DNA of 64,000 bases from Sinorhizobium fredii. GTDB taxonomy: Bacteria; Pseudomonadota; Alphaproteobacteria; Rhizobiales; Rhizobiaceae. The notes under the pieces are model-generated. The model ran no database searches, had not been told where the DNA came from, and was given only the letters and a program-made list of their open reading frames with translations. Positions 35,558 through 44,077 of the stretch are shown here, in pieces; position 1 is the first letter of the stretch, and the number at the start of each line of letters is the position of its first letter. The position numbers were made by a program, and so were the translations under genes. The stretch is from the NCBI RefSeq assembly GCF_002944405.1, contig NZ_CP024307.1, positions 3,781,001-3,845,000 on the forward strand, given 5' to 3'.

Positions 35558-35952
35558 GAGTTCCTGCCGATTTCCTAGCTTGCGGTTGCCCGAACCAGGC
35601 TTACACGGGCGACGCATAGTCACGATTTGAATTTATTTTGACTTAATTCAGGTTACCAAACCGTCAACGATCGCCGCAATCGTCCCGTTTTGCCCCACAG
35701 GAACAGTGCGCCCGCGGCCTTGGACCATTGCGGGCGTGCGGTTCGTCCCTGTGCGGATTTGCCGGTCCGGTCGGACATCGGTACTGGCGGGCCGTGGCCG
35801 GTGATCTTCCTGTCTCAAATCTCGTCGGACGCGCCGTTCTGCTGCCTCACGCCCACAGCCGTCACGTTTACGGAATCTATGTCACAAAGAATCGGGCAAG
35901 AGTTTGTCGTCGCGGGCGGCAATGCGGCGACCTCGGCAACGGGGTGGCGCCG
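35558..35952. other. Intergenic stretch without a recognisable gene
   Basis: About 395 bases. The part next to 35557 is AT-rich (35625-35665) and probably holds the IalB-like promoter. From 35690 on it is GC-rich, but no frame on either strand looks coding, and I see no repeat, tRNA or strong hairpin. Confidence 0.5.
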
Positions 35953-36330
35953 CTAGTCGTCGAGTCGCTCGCCGAACGTCTCGTCGGCCTTGTGATAATG
36001 TGTCTCCTTGATTTGGCCGCTGATCGCCGCAAAGGCGGCAGTCAATACGGCGACGTCGTCGGAGAAGCCGACGGCGGCGAGCACGTCGGGCACGAAATCG
36101 AGCGGCAGGACGAAATAGGCCAGTGCCGCGAGGAGTATCCCTCGGGTGCGCGTCGGCGTCTGCGGGTCCACCGCGCAATAATAGGCGGCGACGAGATCGC
36201 GGCTGAAGGGAATCTGGCGAACCGCCCGGCGGAAGGTCGGCCAGAAGCGGCGGCGCACCTTGCGCTCGCGGCGCTCCTGTTCGGATTCCTCGCCTGGAAG
36301 GAGAATTTCACCAATCTTCACGTCGTCCAT
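35953..36330 (-). CDS. YkvA/DUF1232 family protein
   Basis: The 125-residue protein carries a DUF1232 core, LLAALAYFVLPLDFVPDVLA, a short hydrophobic hairpin typical of the YkvA family, within a basic/acidic polar protein. The function is unknown. I chose the ATG at 36330 (MDDVKIGEILLPGEE). It lies 75 bases beyond the pterin dehydratase stop, on the same strand, and downstream is the gene-free stretch. Confidence 0.82.
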   Translation of the reverse strand: MDDVKIGEILLPGEESEQERRERKVRRRFWPTFRRAVRQIPFSRDLVAAYYCAVDPQTPTRTRGILLAALAYFVLPLDFVPDVLAAVGFSDDVAVLTAAFAAISGQIKETHYHKADETFGERLDD

Positions 36331-36405
36331 CGCGTCCGTTCCGCTTGTCACCAGCCAGATATGGGCATGGCAGGCGCCATTTCAAATGGCCGTATTTAGA
36401 TGGCC

Positions 36406-36723
36406 TTACTTCAGATGATCCGGCATCCGCCCGGCAGCCGCCTGGTCCATCTTCGCCGCCAACTTGAAGTCGAGCTCCGTCAGGCCGCTGGCATCATGCG
36501 TCGAAAGCGTGACATCGACCTTGTTGTAGACATTGAACCATTCCGGGTGGTGGTTGAGCTTCTCCGCCGCGAGAGCGCATTGCGTCATGAAGCTGAAGGC
36601 TTCGGCGAAATTGCGGAAGCGAAACGCCTTCCAGATCGAGGCTCCGTCCTCGGCGAGAACCCAGCCTTCCATCCTGTGGAGATGCTCGGCGATAGTCTCG
36701 GCATCGAGCTTTTCGGGCCTCAT
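36406..36723 (-). CDS. 4a-hydroxytetrahydrobiopterin dehydratase (PCD/DCoH)
   Basis: The 105-residue enzyme dehydrates 4a-hydroxytetrahydropterin, recycling the cofactor of aromatic amino-acid hydroxylases. The active-site motif [20 protein letters not shown] contains the two catalytic His residues, and the third is in [10 protein letters not shown]. Length fits the family. No phenylalanine hydroxylase is seen in the window. It diverges from the phosphatase gene. Confidence 0.94.
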   Translation of the reverse strand: MRPEKLDAETIAEHLHRMEGWVLAEDGASIWKAFRFRNFAEAFSFMTQCALAAEKLNHHPEWFNVYNKVDVTLSTHDASGLTELDFKLAAKMDQAAAGRMPDHLK

Positions 36724-36785
36724 GCGGTTTTCTCCCTGCCCTTTTCAGGCTAACCATGCCGCGTGGACGTGCGGTGGAATGCTCC

Positions 36786-37268
36786 ATGGATACCATGAAA
36801 CCCGTCAGAATTCTCTTCGTTTGTCTCGGCAATATCTGCCGATCGCCATTGGCAGAGGGCATCATGCGTCAGCTTGCGTGCCGAAACGGCTATGGCGATG
36901 TGGTCTCGGTCGATTCAGCCGGCATGGGTGCCTGGCATATCGGCCATCCTCCCGACCGCCGCTCGATCGCAGTCGCCAGAGCCCACGGCATCGACATTTC
37001 CGGTCTGCGCGGCAGGCAGATCGACGCGGCCGATCTTGCCGCCTTCGACCTGATCCTCGGCATGGACCGCCGCAATGTCGCCGAGCTGCGGAGGCTCGCC
37101 TCGCCCGAGACATTCCACAAGGTGCATCTGTTCATGAACGTTGCCGCGGGCCGGAACGACGACGTTCCGGATCCCTATTCCGAAACGGCGGATGCCTTCG
37201 AGGCGCTCTACCAGATGCTGGAGGCCGGCTGCTCCTCGCTGCTTGCGAAGCTCACGCGCCCTTCGTGA
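36786..37268 (+). CDS. Low-molecular-weight protein-tyrosine phosphatase
   Basis: The 160-residue phosphatase has the P-loop VCLGNICRSPLAEG near residue 12 with the nucleophilic Cys and Arg, and the general acid in DVPDPYSETADAFE. The start at 36786 is a choice among close ATGs (36756, 36786, 36795); none has a strong ribosome site. The last 61 bases overlap the convergent ThpR gene. The target protein is unknown; exopolysaccharide tyrosine kinases are common partners elsewhere. Confidence 0.92.
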   Translation: MDTMKPVRILFVCLGNICRSPLAEGIMRQLACRNGYGDVVSVDSAGMGAWHIGHPPDRRSIAVARAHGIDISGLRGRQIDAADLAAFDLILGMDRRNVAELRRLASPETFHKVHLFMNVAAGRNDDVPDPYSETADAFEALYQMLEAGCSSLLAKLTRPS

Positions 37269-37795
37269 AGCGGGAACACCTCTTCCGTCAGATAGGGCCC
37301 GCCGCCGACCGAGTCGCGCGAGGATAGGAGGACGAAGCGCGGAACGATAAAGGGCGCGGTCATGAAATTGCCGCGCCCTGACAGATACTCGACGACGTCG
37401 TCGACACGTGAAGCGCGTAGTCGCGCCAGCGTCACGTGCGGCGTGAACTTGCGCGGGTCCGGCGGCAGGCCGAGACGCTGGCAGATGCGTTCGATTTCCG
37501 CCTGCAGCGCATACATGTCCGGATTGTTGCTGACGCCGGCCCAGACCGAGTGCGGCTTCTTCGAGCCAAAGGCACCGATGCCGGTCAATTGCAACTGAAA
37601 TTCCGGCCGTTCGATGCGGTCGAGGCCGTCGATGATTTCATTGGCGGTGCGCCAATCGACATCGCCGATGAAACGCAGGGTGATGTGGTAATTCTCCACA
37701 TCGATCCATCGAGCTCCGGGAAGACCTCCGCGCAGCAACGAAAGACTCATTGCTGCATTGTGCGGAATTTCGAGGGCGGTGAATAGTCTCGGCAT
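37208..37795 (-). CDS. thpR: RNA 2',3'-cyclic phosphodiesterase (2'-5' RNA ligase family)
   Basis: The 195-residue protein is a two-histidine phosphoesterase: HITLRF near residue 39 and HVTLAR near residue 124 are the HxT/S motifs. E. coli ThpR opens 2',3'-cyclic phosphates and can join tRNA halves. It converges with and overlaps the phosphatase gene by 61 bases. A CtrA-like box lies about 85 bases upstream. Confidence 0.9.
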   Translation of the reverse strand: MPRLFTALEIPHNAAMSLSLLRGGLPGARWIDVENYHITLRFIGDVDWRTANEIIDGLDRIERPEFQLQLTGIGAFGSKKPHSVWAGVSNNPDMYALQAEIERICQRLGLPPDPRKFTPHVTLARLRASRVDDVVEYLSGRGNFMTAPFIVPRFVLLSSRDSVGGGPYLTEEVFPLHEGRVSFASSEEQPASSIW

Positions 37796-37879
37796 GGCGA
37801 GCTCCCCGAATCTCTTGCAGATGTCTCAGCGAATCACGCATCGACTCTGCACGCAACTGTTATTTGGCGAGTTGAGAAA

Positions 37880-37894
37880 TTAACATCTGCTTAA
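37880..37894 (-). promoter_or_regulatory. CtrA-like box upstream of thpR
   Basis: TTAACATCTGCTTAA has the TTAA-N7-TTAA spacing of CtrA sites, in an AT-rich patch 84 bases before the thpR start. The fifth base of the strict consensus is missing on the minus-strand reading. Confidence 0.45.
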
Positions 37895-37907
37895 TTGTGG
37901 ATGTTCG

Positions 37908-38549
37908 TTATTCTCCTTTGTGCAGTGATCTGACGAATTGCTCGGCCGTTGGAAGAAAACGCTCCACCATTACGGCAATGCCATCGCTGTTCGGATGCAT
38001 GCCGTCGTCGAGTTGCAGTCCTGCTTTGGTTACGACTCCGTCGAGGAAGAAAGGGTAGAAGGCGAGTTTGTGTTCCCTAGCGAGGTCGGAATAAATCAAA
38101 TTGAAGCGCGCGCCGTAGTCGCCACCCATGTTCGGCGGCGCCATCATGCCGACGAGCAGCACCGCAATGCCGCGCTCCTGGAGCCGGTCAATCATAGCCT
38201 CGAGGTTTTTGCGGGTTTCCTCGGGCGAGACGCCGCGCAGCGCGTCATTGGCGCCGAGTTCGAGGATCACGCCCTTCGTTCCGTCAGGCACCGACCAATC
38301 TATGCGGGCGAGACCGCCCGAAGTCGTGTCGCCGGAGACGCCCGCATTCGCGATCGTGACATCGAAGCCCTTGTCCTTGAGCGCCTTTTCAAGCCGGGCG
38401 GGGAAAGCATCCTCCGGCGGAAGCTGGTAGCCGGCCATCAGGCTGTCGCCGAAGCCGACGAGGCTGAGGCTTTCGGCCCGGGCTGCCGCCGATAACGCGA
38501 TTGTCATTGCAAGGCTCAAGAAAAACGGGAGAAAATCTTTCAATCGCAT
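37908..38549 (-). CDS. Arylesterase / TesA-like SGNH hydrolase
   Basis: The 213-residue secreted enzyme has a signal peptide (MRLKDFLPFFLSLAMTIALS, cleavage near AARAE) and SGNH blocks: GFGDSLMAGYQL with catalytic Ser, NAGVSGDTTSGGLAR, ELGANDALRG, and DGMHPNSDGIAVM with the Asp-His pair. It hydrolyses esters or thioesters in the periplasm. AGGA precedes the ATG at 38549. It diverges from an ABC ATPase-permease pair, the same arrangement as E. coli tesA-ybbA-ybbP. Confidence 0.9.
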   Translation of the reverse strand: MRLKDFLPFFLSLAMTIALSAAARAESLSLVGFGDSLMAGYQLPPEDAFPARLEKALKDKGFDVTIANAGVSGDTTSGGLARIDWSVPDGTKGVILELGANDALRGVSPEETRKNLEAMIDRLQERGIAVLLVGMMAPPNMGGDYGARFNLIYSDLAREHKLAFYPFFLDGVVTKAGLQLDDGMHPNSDGIAVMVERFLPTAEQFVRSLHKGE

Positions 38550-38618
38550 GCTTCCGTTCCTAAATCGGCGGGCAATCTTTTCGTCAATCCATTCTTCTTT
38601 CATATAGGGTCGTTCCGC

Positions 38619-39344
38619 GTGGCAAAAACCATCATCGAACTGAAAAATGCGGACCTGACCCTCGGCGAGGCGGCAGCCTCGGTGCACGTGCTGAAGGGCA
38701 TGAGCCTGACCATCAATGCCGGCGAATCCGTCGGCATCGTCGGGCCGTCCGGCTCGGGAAAATCGACACTCCTGATGGTCATGGCCGGCCTCGAGCGCCT
38801 CGATCGCGGCGAGATCGTCATTGACGGCACGGCCCTGCACCGGATGAGCGAGGACGAGATCGCCGATTTCCGCGGCCGCAATATCGGCATCGTTTTCCAG
38901 TCCTTTCATCTGATCCCCAATATGACGGCGCTCGAAAACGTCGCGGTGCCGCTGGAACTCGCCAATGTCCGCGACGCCTTCGGCATCGCCCGCCGAGAGC
39001 TAGTCGCCGTCGGGCTCGGCGAACGGCTGACGCATTATCCGGGACAGCTTTCCGGCGGCGAGCAGCAGCGCGTGGCGATCGCCAGGGCGCTGGCGCCGTC
39101 GCCGAAACTGCTGATCGCCGACGAGCCGACCGGCAATCTCGATGCCGAGACGGGCCGGCAGATCGCCGACCTGCTCTTTGCCGAGCAACGCGAGCGCGGC
39201 ATGACCCTCATTCTCGTCACCCATGACGCGGCCCTCGCCGGGCGCTGCTCCCGGCAGGTGCGGGTCCGTTCGGGCGAGATCGTCTCCGGGGCCGAGGCCG
39301 CGCCGCTCGCCGAACCGGCCCGCCCGGAGGCCGCATCCGCATGA
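38619..39344 (+). CDS. YbbA/LolD-type ABC transporter ATP-binding protein
   Basis: The 241-residue ATPase begins at GTG. It shows Walker A GPSGSGKSTLL near residue 42, the Q-loop in GIVFQSFHLIP, signature LSGGEQQRVAIARAL, and Walker B LLIADEPTGNLD. This belongs to the MacB/LolD group that powers mechanotransmission or extraction rather than ordinary transport. It overlaps the permease gene by ATGA and diverges from the esterase gene. The last 20 residues are an Ala/Glu/Pro tail. Confidence 0.92.
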   Translation: MAKTIIELKNADLTLGEAAASVHVLKGMSLTINAGESVGIVGPSGSGKSTLLMVMAGLERLDRGEIVIDGTALHRMSEDEIADFRGRNIGIVFQSFHLIPNMTALENVAVPLELANVRDAFGIARRELVAVGLGERLTHYPGQLSGGEQQRVAIARALAPSPKLLIADEPTGNLDAETGRQIADLLFAEQRERGMTLILVTHDAALAGRCSRQVRVRSGEIVSGAEAAPLAEPARPEAASA

Positions 39345-41896
39345 GCGCAGCCACGGTCATCCGCCGCCTTCGCCCGTTCCTCGCCCTTCGTCTGGCGCTC
39401 CGGGAGATGCGCGGCGGTCTCAAGGGCTTCTATATCTTTCTTGCCTGCATCGCGCTCGGCACGGCGGCGATCGCCGGGGTCAACTCGCTGTCGCAGTCGA
39501 TCAGCGCGACGATCGCCTCGCGGGGCCAGGAGATCCTTGCCGGCGATATCCGCTTCGAGCTCAACAACCGCCTCGCGACGCCCGAGGAGCGCGCCTTTCT
39601 CGAGGGCTTCGGCGACGTTTCGGCATCCGCCGGCTTGCGCTCGATGGCGCGCCTTCCGGACGGGTCGAACCAGGCGCTCGTGGAGTTGAAGGCCGTCGAC
39701 GCCGCCTATCCGCTCTATGGCGCGCTTGAAAGCGAGCCGGCAGGGCCGCTTGCCGAACTCCTTGCGAAGGATGGCGATGTCTACGGTGCGGTTGCCGCGC
39801 CGCTGCTCCTCGAGCGGCTCGGCATCGCCTCGGGCGCCGAGATCCTTCTCGGCAATGCACGGATCCGCGTCAATGCCACGATCATTCGCGAGCCGGACGC
39901 ACTGTCCGACGGATTCGGCTTCGCGCCGCGGCTGATGGTGTCGGCCGAGGCGCTCGCTGTTTCCGGCCTGGTGCAGACCGGCAGCCTCGTCGAGCACGCT
40001 TACAAGATCAGGCTCGCCGATCCGTCACGTGTCGCCTCGATCCGGACGGAAGCGCAGGCGCGTTTTCCCGCAGCCGGCTGGTCGATCCGCACCAGCAGCA
40101 ATGCCGCCCCGTCGCTCAACGCCAACATCACCCGCTTCTCGCAGTTCCTGACGCTCGTCGGGCTGACAGCGCTGATCGTCGGCGGGGTCGGGGTCGGCAA
40201 TGCGGTGCGCTCCTATCTCGACGGCAAGCGCGGCGTCATCGCCACCTTCAAATGCCTCGGCGCGCCGGCCTCGCTGGTGGCGACGGTCTACCTCGCACAG
40301 ATCCTGATGATCGCCTCGATCGGAATTGCCATCGGCCTCGCGCTCGGTGCCTTGATCCCATTCGTGGCGGCGCAGTTCCTCGCCGACGTATTGCCGGTGT
40401 CGACATCCTTCGAGCTCTATCCCTCGGCGCTTGGCCTTGCGGCGCTCTTCGGCTTGCTGACGGCGCTTGCCTTTGCGGTCCTGCCACTCGGCCGGGCGCG
40501 CCGGGTGCCGGCCACCGCCCTCTTCCGCCAGCAGGGTTTCGAGCCGAGCGGCTTTCCCGCCTGGCCCTATCTCGCGGGCGCGCTCGTCTGCCTGGCGGCG
40601 CTCGCAGGCCTTGCCGTCTGGACCGCCTATGACCGCTACATCTCGCTGATCTTTCTCGGCGCGATCGCCTTTGCCTTCGTCGTCCTGCGGGCCGTTGCCT
40701 TCCTCATCGGCTGGCTGGCGCGGCGCAGCCCGCGCGTCCACTCGCCGGCCCTGCGGCTGGCAATCGGCAATATACACCGGCCCGGCGCACTGACGCCGTC
40801 GGTGGTCCTGTCGCTCGGGCTGGGCCTCGCGCTTCTGGTCACGCTCGCACTCATCGACGGCAATCTGCGGCGCGAGCTGACCGGCAGCATGTCGGAGCGC
40901 GCGCCGAATTTCTTCTTCGTCGACATTCAGGGTCATGAGATAGACGGCTTCCGGTCGCTGCTCGGCAGGGCGATGCCGAAGGGCAAGATCGTCGAGGTGC
41001 CGATGCTGCGCGGCCGCATCGTCGCCCTCAACAGCCAGGACGTGAACAGCCGCACCGTGCCGCCCGGCGGACAATGGGTCTTGCGCGGCGACCGCGGCAT
41101 CACCTACGCGAAGAACAAGCCGGAGAATTCGACGCTCACCGCGGGCGCATGGTGGCCCGCGGATTACAGCGGCGAGCCGCTCGTCTCCTTCTCGGCCGAA
41201 GAGGCCGGCGAGCTTGGCCTGAAGCTCGGCGACACGGTCACGGTCAACGTGCTCGGCCGCAACGTCACCGCCCGGATCGCCAATTTCCGCAATGTCGAGT
41301 GGGAATCGCTGTCGATCAATTTCGTCATGGTCTTCTCGCCCAACACCTTTGCCGGCGCGCCGCATGCCTGGCTGGCGACGATCATCGACCCGGATGCCAC
41401 GGCGGCGGAAGAAGCGGCGGTGTTGAAATCCGTCACCAACACCTATCCCACGATCACCAGCGTTCGCGTCAAGGACGCGCTCGACATCGTCAACACGCTG
41501 CTCGGGCAGCTTGCGACGGCAATCCGCGCCGCGGCCGCCGTGGCGTTGATCGCATCCGTGCTGGTGCTCGCCGGCGCGCTTGCCGCCGGAAACCGGGCAC
41601 GCATCCACGACGCGGTGGTGCTGAAGACCCTCGGCGCCACCCGGGGAACCTTGATCCGCGCCTTCAGCTACGAATATTTTATTCTCGGCGTGGCCACCGC
41701 CGTCTTCGCGCTCCTGGCAGGCGGAGTTGCGGCCTGGTTCGTCGTCAGCCGCATCATGACGCTGCCGTCGAATTTCCTGCCGGACGTGGCCTTCGCTACG
41801 ATCGCCGTTGCCCTCGTCGTGACGGTCGGCATCGGCCTTGCCGGGACCTGGCGCATCCTCGGGCAGAAGGCCGCGCCGGTCCTACGCGAACTGTAG
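39341..41896 (+). CDS. YbbP-type FtsX-like ABC permease
   Basis: The 851-residue membrane protein has the large YbbP layout: one N-terminal helix (FYIFLACIALGTAAIAGVNS), a periplasmic domain, FtsX-type helices (TLVGLTALIVGGVGVGNAVR), central helices near residues 405-470, a second periplasmic domain, and a C-terminal FtsX helix set (KTLGATRGTLIRAFSYEYFI). It pairs with the upstream ATPase. The role is probably handling of lipids, lipoproteins or envelope stress; the cargo is not known. Confidence 0.9.
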   Translation: MSAATVIRRLRPFLALRLALREMRGGLKGFYIFLACIALGTAAIAGVNSLSQSISATIASRGQEILAGDIRFELNNRLATPEERAFLEGFGDVSASAGLRSMARLPDGSNQALVELKAVDAAYPLYGALESEPAGPLAELLAKDGDVYGAVAAPLLLERLGIASGAEILLGNARIRVNATIIREPDALSDGFGFAPRLMVSAEALAVSGLVQTGSLVEHAYKIRLADPSRVASIRTEAQARFPAAGWSIRTSSNAAPSLNANITRFSQFLTLVGLTALIVGGVGVGNAVRSYLDGKRGVIATFKCLGAPASLVATVYLAQILMIASIGIAIGLALGALIPFVAAQFLADVLPVSTSFELYPSALGLAALFGLLTALAFAVLPLGRARRVPATALFRQQGFEPSGFPAWPYLAGALVCLAALAGLAVWTAYDRYISLIFLGAIAFAFVVLRAVAFLIGWLARRSPRVHSPALRLAIGNIHRPGALTPSVVLSLGLGLALLVTLALIDGNLRRELTGSMSERAPNFFFVDIQGHEIDGFRSLLGRAMPKGKIVEVPMLRGRIVALNSQDVNSRTVPPGGQWVLRGDRGITYAKNKPENSTLTAGAWWPADYSGEPLVSFSAEEAGELGLKLGDTVTVNVLGRNVTARIANFRNVEWESLSINFVMVFSPNTFAGAPHAWLATIIDPDATAAEEAAVLKSVTNTYPTITSVRVKDALDIVNTLLGQLATAIRAAAAVALIASVLVLAGALAAGNRARIHDAVVLKTLGATRGTLIRAFSYEYFILGVATAVFALLAGGVAAWFVVSRIMTLPSNFLPDVAFATIAVALVVTVGIGLAGTWRILGQKAAPVLREL

Positions 41897-41903
41897 CGGT
41901 GGC

Positions 41904-41918
41904 GATTAACCGTTAATC
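41904..41918. promoter_or_regulatory. Perfect palindrome GATTAAC-C-GTTAATC
   Basis: Seven-base arms surround a single C just after the ybbP-like gene and about 190 bases before the YbhL homologue. It could be an operator or part of the promoter of the ybhL leader. It contains TTAA half sites but not with CtrA spacing. Confidence 0.4.
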
Positions 41919-42016
41919 ACCCGTGTTTGATCGCCCAGAAGCCCGGCTTTGCTCGATTCAGGCCCGGCCGGGTCTTGTGCGGCGCGGCTTTCACCATCAT
42001 ATTTATCCACAGGCAT

Positions 42017-42093
42017 GCTGGAGCCCCGCAGCGGCGCCTGGGCGTGAGCTGGCACAGACACCCGCCGCCCGACACCGTAATTCCAACCGGGGC
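42017..42093 (+). ncRNA. ybhL-type leader RNA
   Basis: GCCCCG (42023-42028) pairs with CGGGGC (42088-42093) to enclose CCTGGGCGTGAGCTGGC and CACCCGCCGCCCGAC. The element ends 14 bases before a YbhL-family gene. A structured ybhL leader was described upstream of this gene in alphaproteobacteria; its ligand is unknown. Assignment rests on gene context and the stem visible here. Confidence 0.65.
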
Positions 42094-42107
42094 TTAAAGA
42101 GGAAACA

Positions 42108-42845
42108 ATGGCTGATCTGAGAAACTACCAAACCCGAATGTCGCCCGCCGGCGCTCAGGCGGGTGCCGTGATCGATGAAGGCCTTCGCGCTTACATGCTG
42201 AAGGTCTACAACCTGATGGCCCTGGGGCTGGCGATCACCGGCGTGGCAGCTTACGGGACCTATGCGCTTGCCGTCTCCAATCCGGCATTCGCCCAGCTCA
42301 TCTACGCCTCGCCGCTGAAGTGGGTCGTGATGCTGGCACCGCTTGCGCTGGTCTTCTTCATGAGCTTCCGCATCAACTCTATGAGCGTTTCCGCCGCCCA
42401 GACGACGTTCTGGATCTACGCGGCGCTGATGGGCCTTTCGTTGTCCTCGATCTTCCTGGTCTTCACCGGCCAGAGCATCGTGCAGACGTTCTTCGTGACG
42501 GCCGCCTCGTTTGGCGCCCTGTCGCTCTACGGCTACACGACGAAAAAGGATCTGTCGGGCTTCGGCACATTCCTGATCATGGGCCTGTTCGGCCTGATCA
42601 TCGCGTCGATCGTCAACATCTTCCTTGCTTCGTCGGCCCTCGGCTTCGCGATCTCCGTGATCGGTGTTCTGGTCTTCGCCGGCCTGACCGCCTACGACAC
42701 GCAGAAGATCAAGGAAATGTACTTCGAGGCCGATGACGTCGCGGTTGCCGGCCGCAAGGCTATCATGGGCGCGCTGACGCTCTACCTCGACTTCATCAAC
42801 CTGTTCATGTTCCTGCTGCAGTTCCTGGGCAACAAGAACGAGTAG
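42108..42845 (+). CDS. Bax inhibitor-1/YccA-family membrane protein (YbhL-like)
   Basis: The 245-residue protein has seven hydrophobic helices after a polar 30-residue N-terminus. BI-1 family signs are LKVYNLMALGLAITGVAAYG, TALMGLSL-type segments, and the C-terminal FAGLTAYDTQKIKEMYF followed by LYLDFINLFMFLLQFLG. The Asp pair of the calcium-leak pore may be D in AYDTQ and LYLDF. AGAGGA precedes the ATG. A structured leader lies upstream and a terminator downstream, so it is a single-gene unit. Confidence 0.93.
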   Translation: MADLRNYQTRMSPAGAQAGAVIDEGLRAYMLKVYNLMALGLAITGVAAYGTYALAVSNPAFAQLIYASPLKWVVMLAPLALVFFMSFRINSMSVSAAQTTFWIYAALMGLSLSSIFLVFTGQSIVQTFFVTAASFGALSLYGYTTKKDLSGFGTFLIMGLFGLIIASIVNIFLASSALGFAISVIGVLVFAGLTAYDTQKIKEMYFEADDVAVAGRKAIMGALTLYLDFINLFMFLLQFLGNKNE

Positions 42846-42865
42846 TCGGGACTGGATTGACGAAG

Positions 42866-42889
42866 AAGGCGGCTTCGGCCGCCTTTTTT
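42866..42889 (+). terminator. Rho-independent terminator after the YbhL homologue
   Basis: AAGGCGGC-TTCG-GCCGCCTT followed by T residues forms an eight-pair stem with a stable tetraloop. Confidence 0.9.
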
Positions 42890-42962
42890 GTTGCGCCGAA
42901 TCTTGATCGGTCCGGCCGCTTCATGCGAATGCTGCAGCAGTCACAACAACGAAAAATCGCCC

Positions 42963-43520
42963 ATGACCTTCACGCTTCGCGACGCCGTCGCCGCCGATCT
43001 TCCCGCCATCACCGAGATCTACCGCGAGTCGGTCCTAAACGGTGTCGCGACCTACGAGGTGACGCCGCCCTCCGAGGCGGAGATGGCGCTGCGCTTTTCG
43101 ACGATCACCGGCAGCGGCTATCCCTATATCGTCGCCGCGGACGAGCAGGGCAGCGTGCTCGGCTACGCCTATGCGTCGGCCTTCCGCACCCGGACCGCCT
43201 ATCGGTTCCTGGTGGAGGATTCGATCTATCTGGCGCCGGAATCGCGCGGCCAAGGCATCGGCAGGGCGCTGCTCGAGGAGCTCGTCAAGCGGTGCACCGC
43301 GCTCGGTTTTCGCCAGATGGCGGCGGTGATCGGCGGCGCCCATCCCTCCTCGATCGCCGTTCATCGCGCCGTCGGCTTCGAGCATCAGGGAACGATGAAG
43401 GCAACCGGCTTCAAGCATGGGCGCTGGCTGGATACCGCGATCATGCAGCTTCCTCTCGGCGAGGGAATGGACACCCTGCCCGCCGAGGGCGCCTATCCGG
43501 ATACGCTTTACCGGAGCTGA
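42963..43520 (+). CDS. GNAT N-acetyltransferase (phosphinothricin/methionine-sulfoximine type)
   Basis: The 185-residue protein resembles the PAT/MddA group of GNAT enzymes, which acetylate phosphinothricin, methionine sulfoximine or related amino acids with acetyl-CoA. Signs are ITEIYRESVLNGVATYEVTP, the acetyl-CoA loop ESRGQGIGRALLEELVKRC, and AVIGGAHPSSIAVHRAVGFE. The natural substrate is unproven. The ATG at 42963 begins the fold. A repeat follows immediately. Confidence 0.87.
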   Translation: MTFTLRDAVAADLPAITEIYRESVLNGVATYEVTPPSEAEMALRFSTITGSGYPYIVAADEQGSVLGYAYASAFRTRTAYRFLVEDSIYLAPESRGQGIGRALLEELVKRCTALGFRQMAAVIGGAHPSSIAVHRAVGFEHQGTMKATGFKHGRWLDTAIMQLPLGEGMDTLPAEGAYPDTLYRS

Positions 43521-43653
43521 TTGCCCCTCTCCTCGGGTTAAACCCGAGGACTAACCCTCTCCCCGTACGCGGGTAGAGGGACTGGAGCCGGCGCGGCATA
43601 GTCCTTCGCCCCGCTTGCGGGGAGAAGGTGCCGGGAGGCGGATGAGGGGCAAT
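43521..43653. repeat. Two adjoining RIME-like palindromic elements
   Basis: The block starts TTGCCCCTCTCCTCGGG, includes the perfect palindrome CCTCGGGTTAAACCCGAGG and a second part CCTTCGCCCCGCTTGCGGGG, and ends GGATGAGGGGCAA. It separates two convergent genes. Confidence 0.8.
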
Positions 43654-43672
43654 TCCAAATGGAGACGCTGCG

Positions 43673-44077
43673 TTATGTCTCGACGAGCTTCAGCACCTTG
43701 TCGAAGACTTTGAGGACCTGTGCCAGCTCGTGGCCGCGCTTCAGGATCGTGCCTTGAGCGTTCAGCACGCTGTAGGCACCCTGTTTGGCGGCGAGTTTGG
43801 GGTTCTTCTCGATGCGGTAGAGCGGGACTTCCCCGGCGCGCTTGAACACCGAGAACACGGCACGGTCCTTCAAATGGTCGATCGCGTAGTCGCGCCATTC
43901 GCCCTCACCGACCATGCGGCCGTAGAGTCTCAGAACGAGGTCCAGCTCACGGCGGTGGAAGGTGACTGGCGGGGGGTTTTTGGCTTGCTTGTATTCGTGA
44001 AAATCGACGACCACATTCGATGTGGTCTGGCCCTGGTGACGCGCTTCGCCCTCCGGCAAATCCGATTGATCGGTCAT
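43673..44077 (-). CDS. DUF2794 family protein
   Basis: The 134-residue protein matches DUF2794, found in alphaproteobacteria: VVVDFHEYKQAKNPPPVTF, RRELDLVLRLYGRMVGEGEW, RDYAIDHLKDRAVFSVFKR and LYRIEKNPKL. The function is unknown. The ATG at 44077 (MTDQSDLPEGE) fits relatives; an ATG at 44110 would add 11 residues and neither has a strong ribosome site. Confidence 0.85.
   Translation of the reverse strand: MTDQSDLPEGEARHQGQTTSNVVVDFHEYKQAKNPPPVTFHRRELDLVLRLYGRMVGEGEWRDYAIDHLKDRAVFSVFKRAGEVPLYRIEKNPKLAAKQGAYSVLNAQGTILKRGHELAQVLKVFDKVLKLVET

Noticed and set aside
35690..35952. Possible small gene in the IalB upstream region
   Set aside because: Plus-strand frames have poor starts, no family-like sequence, and run antisense into the YkvA gene.
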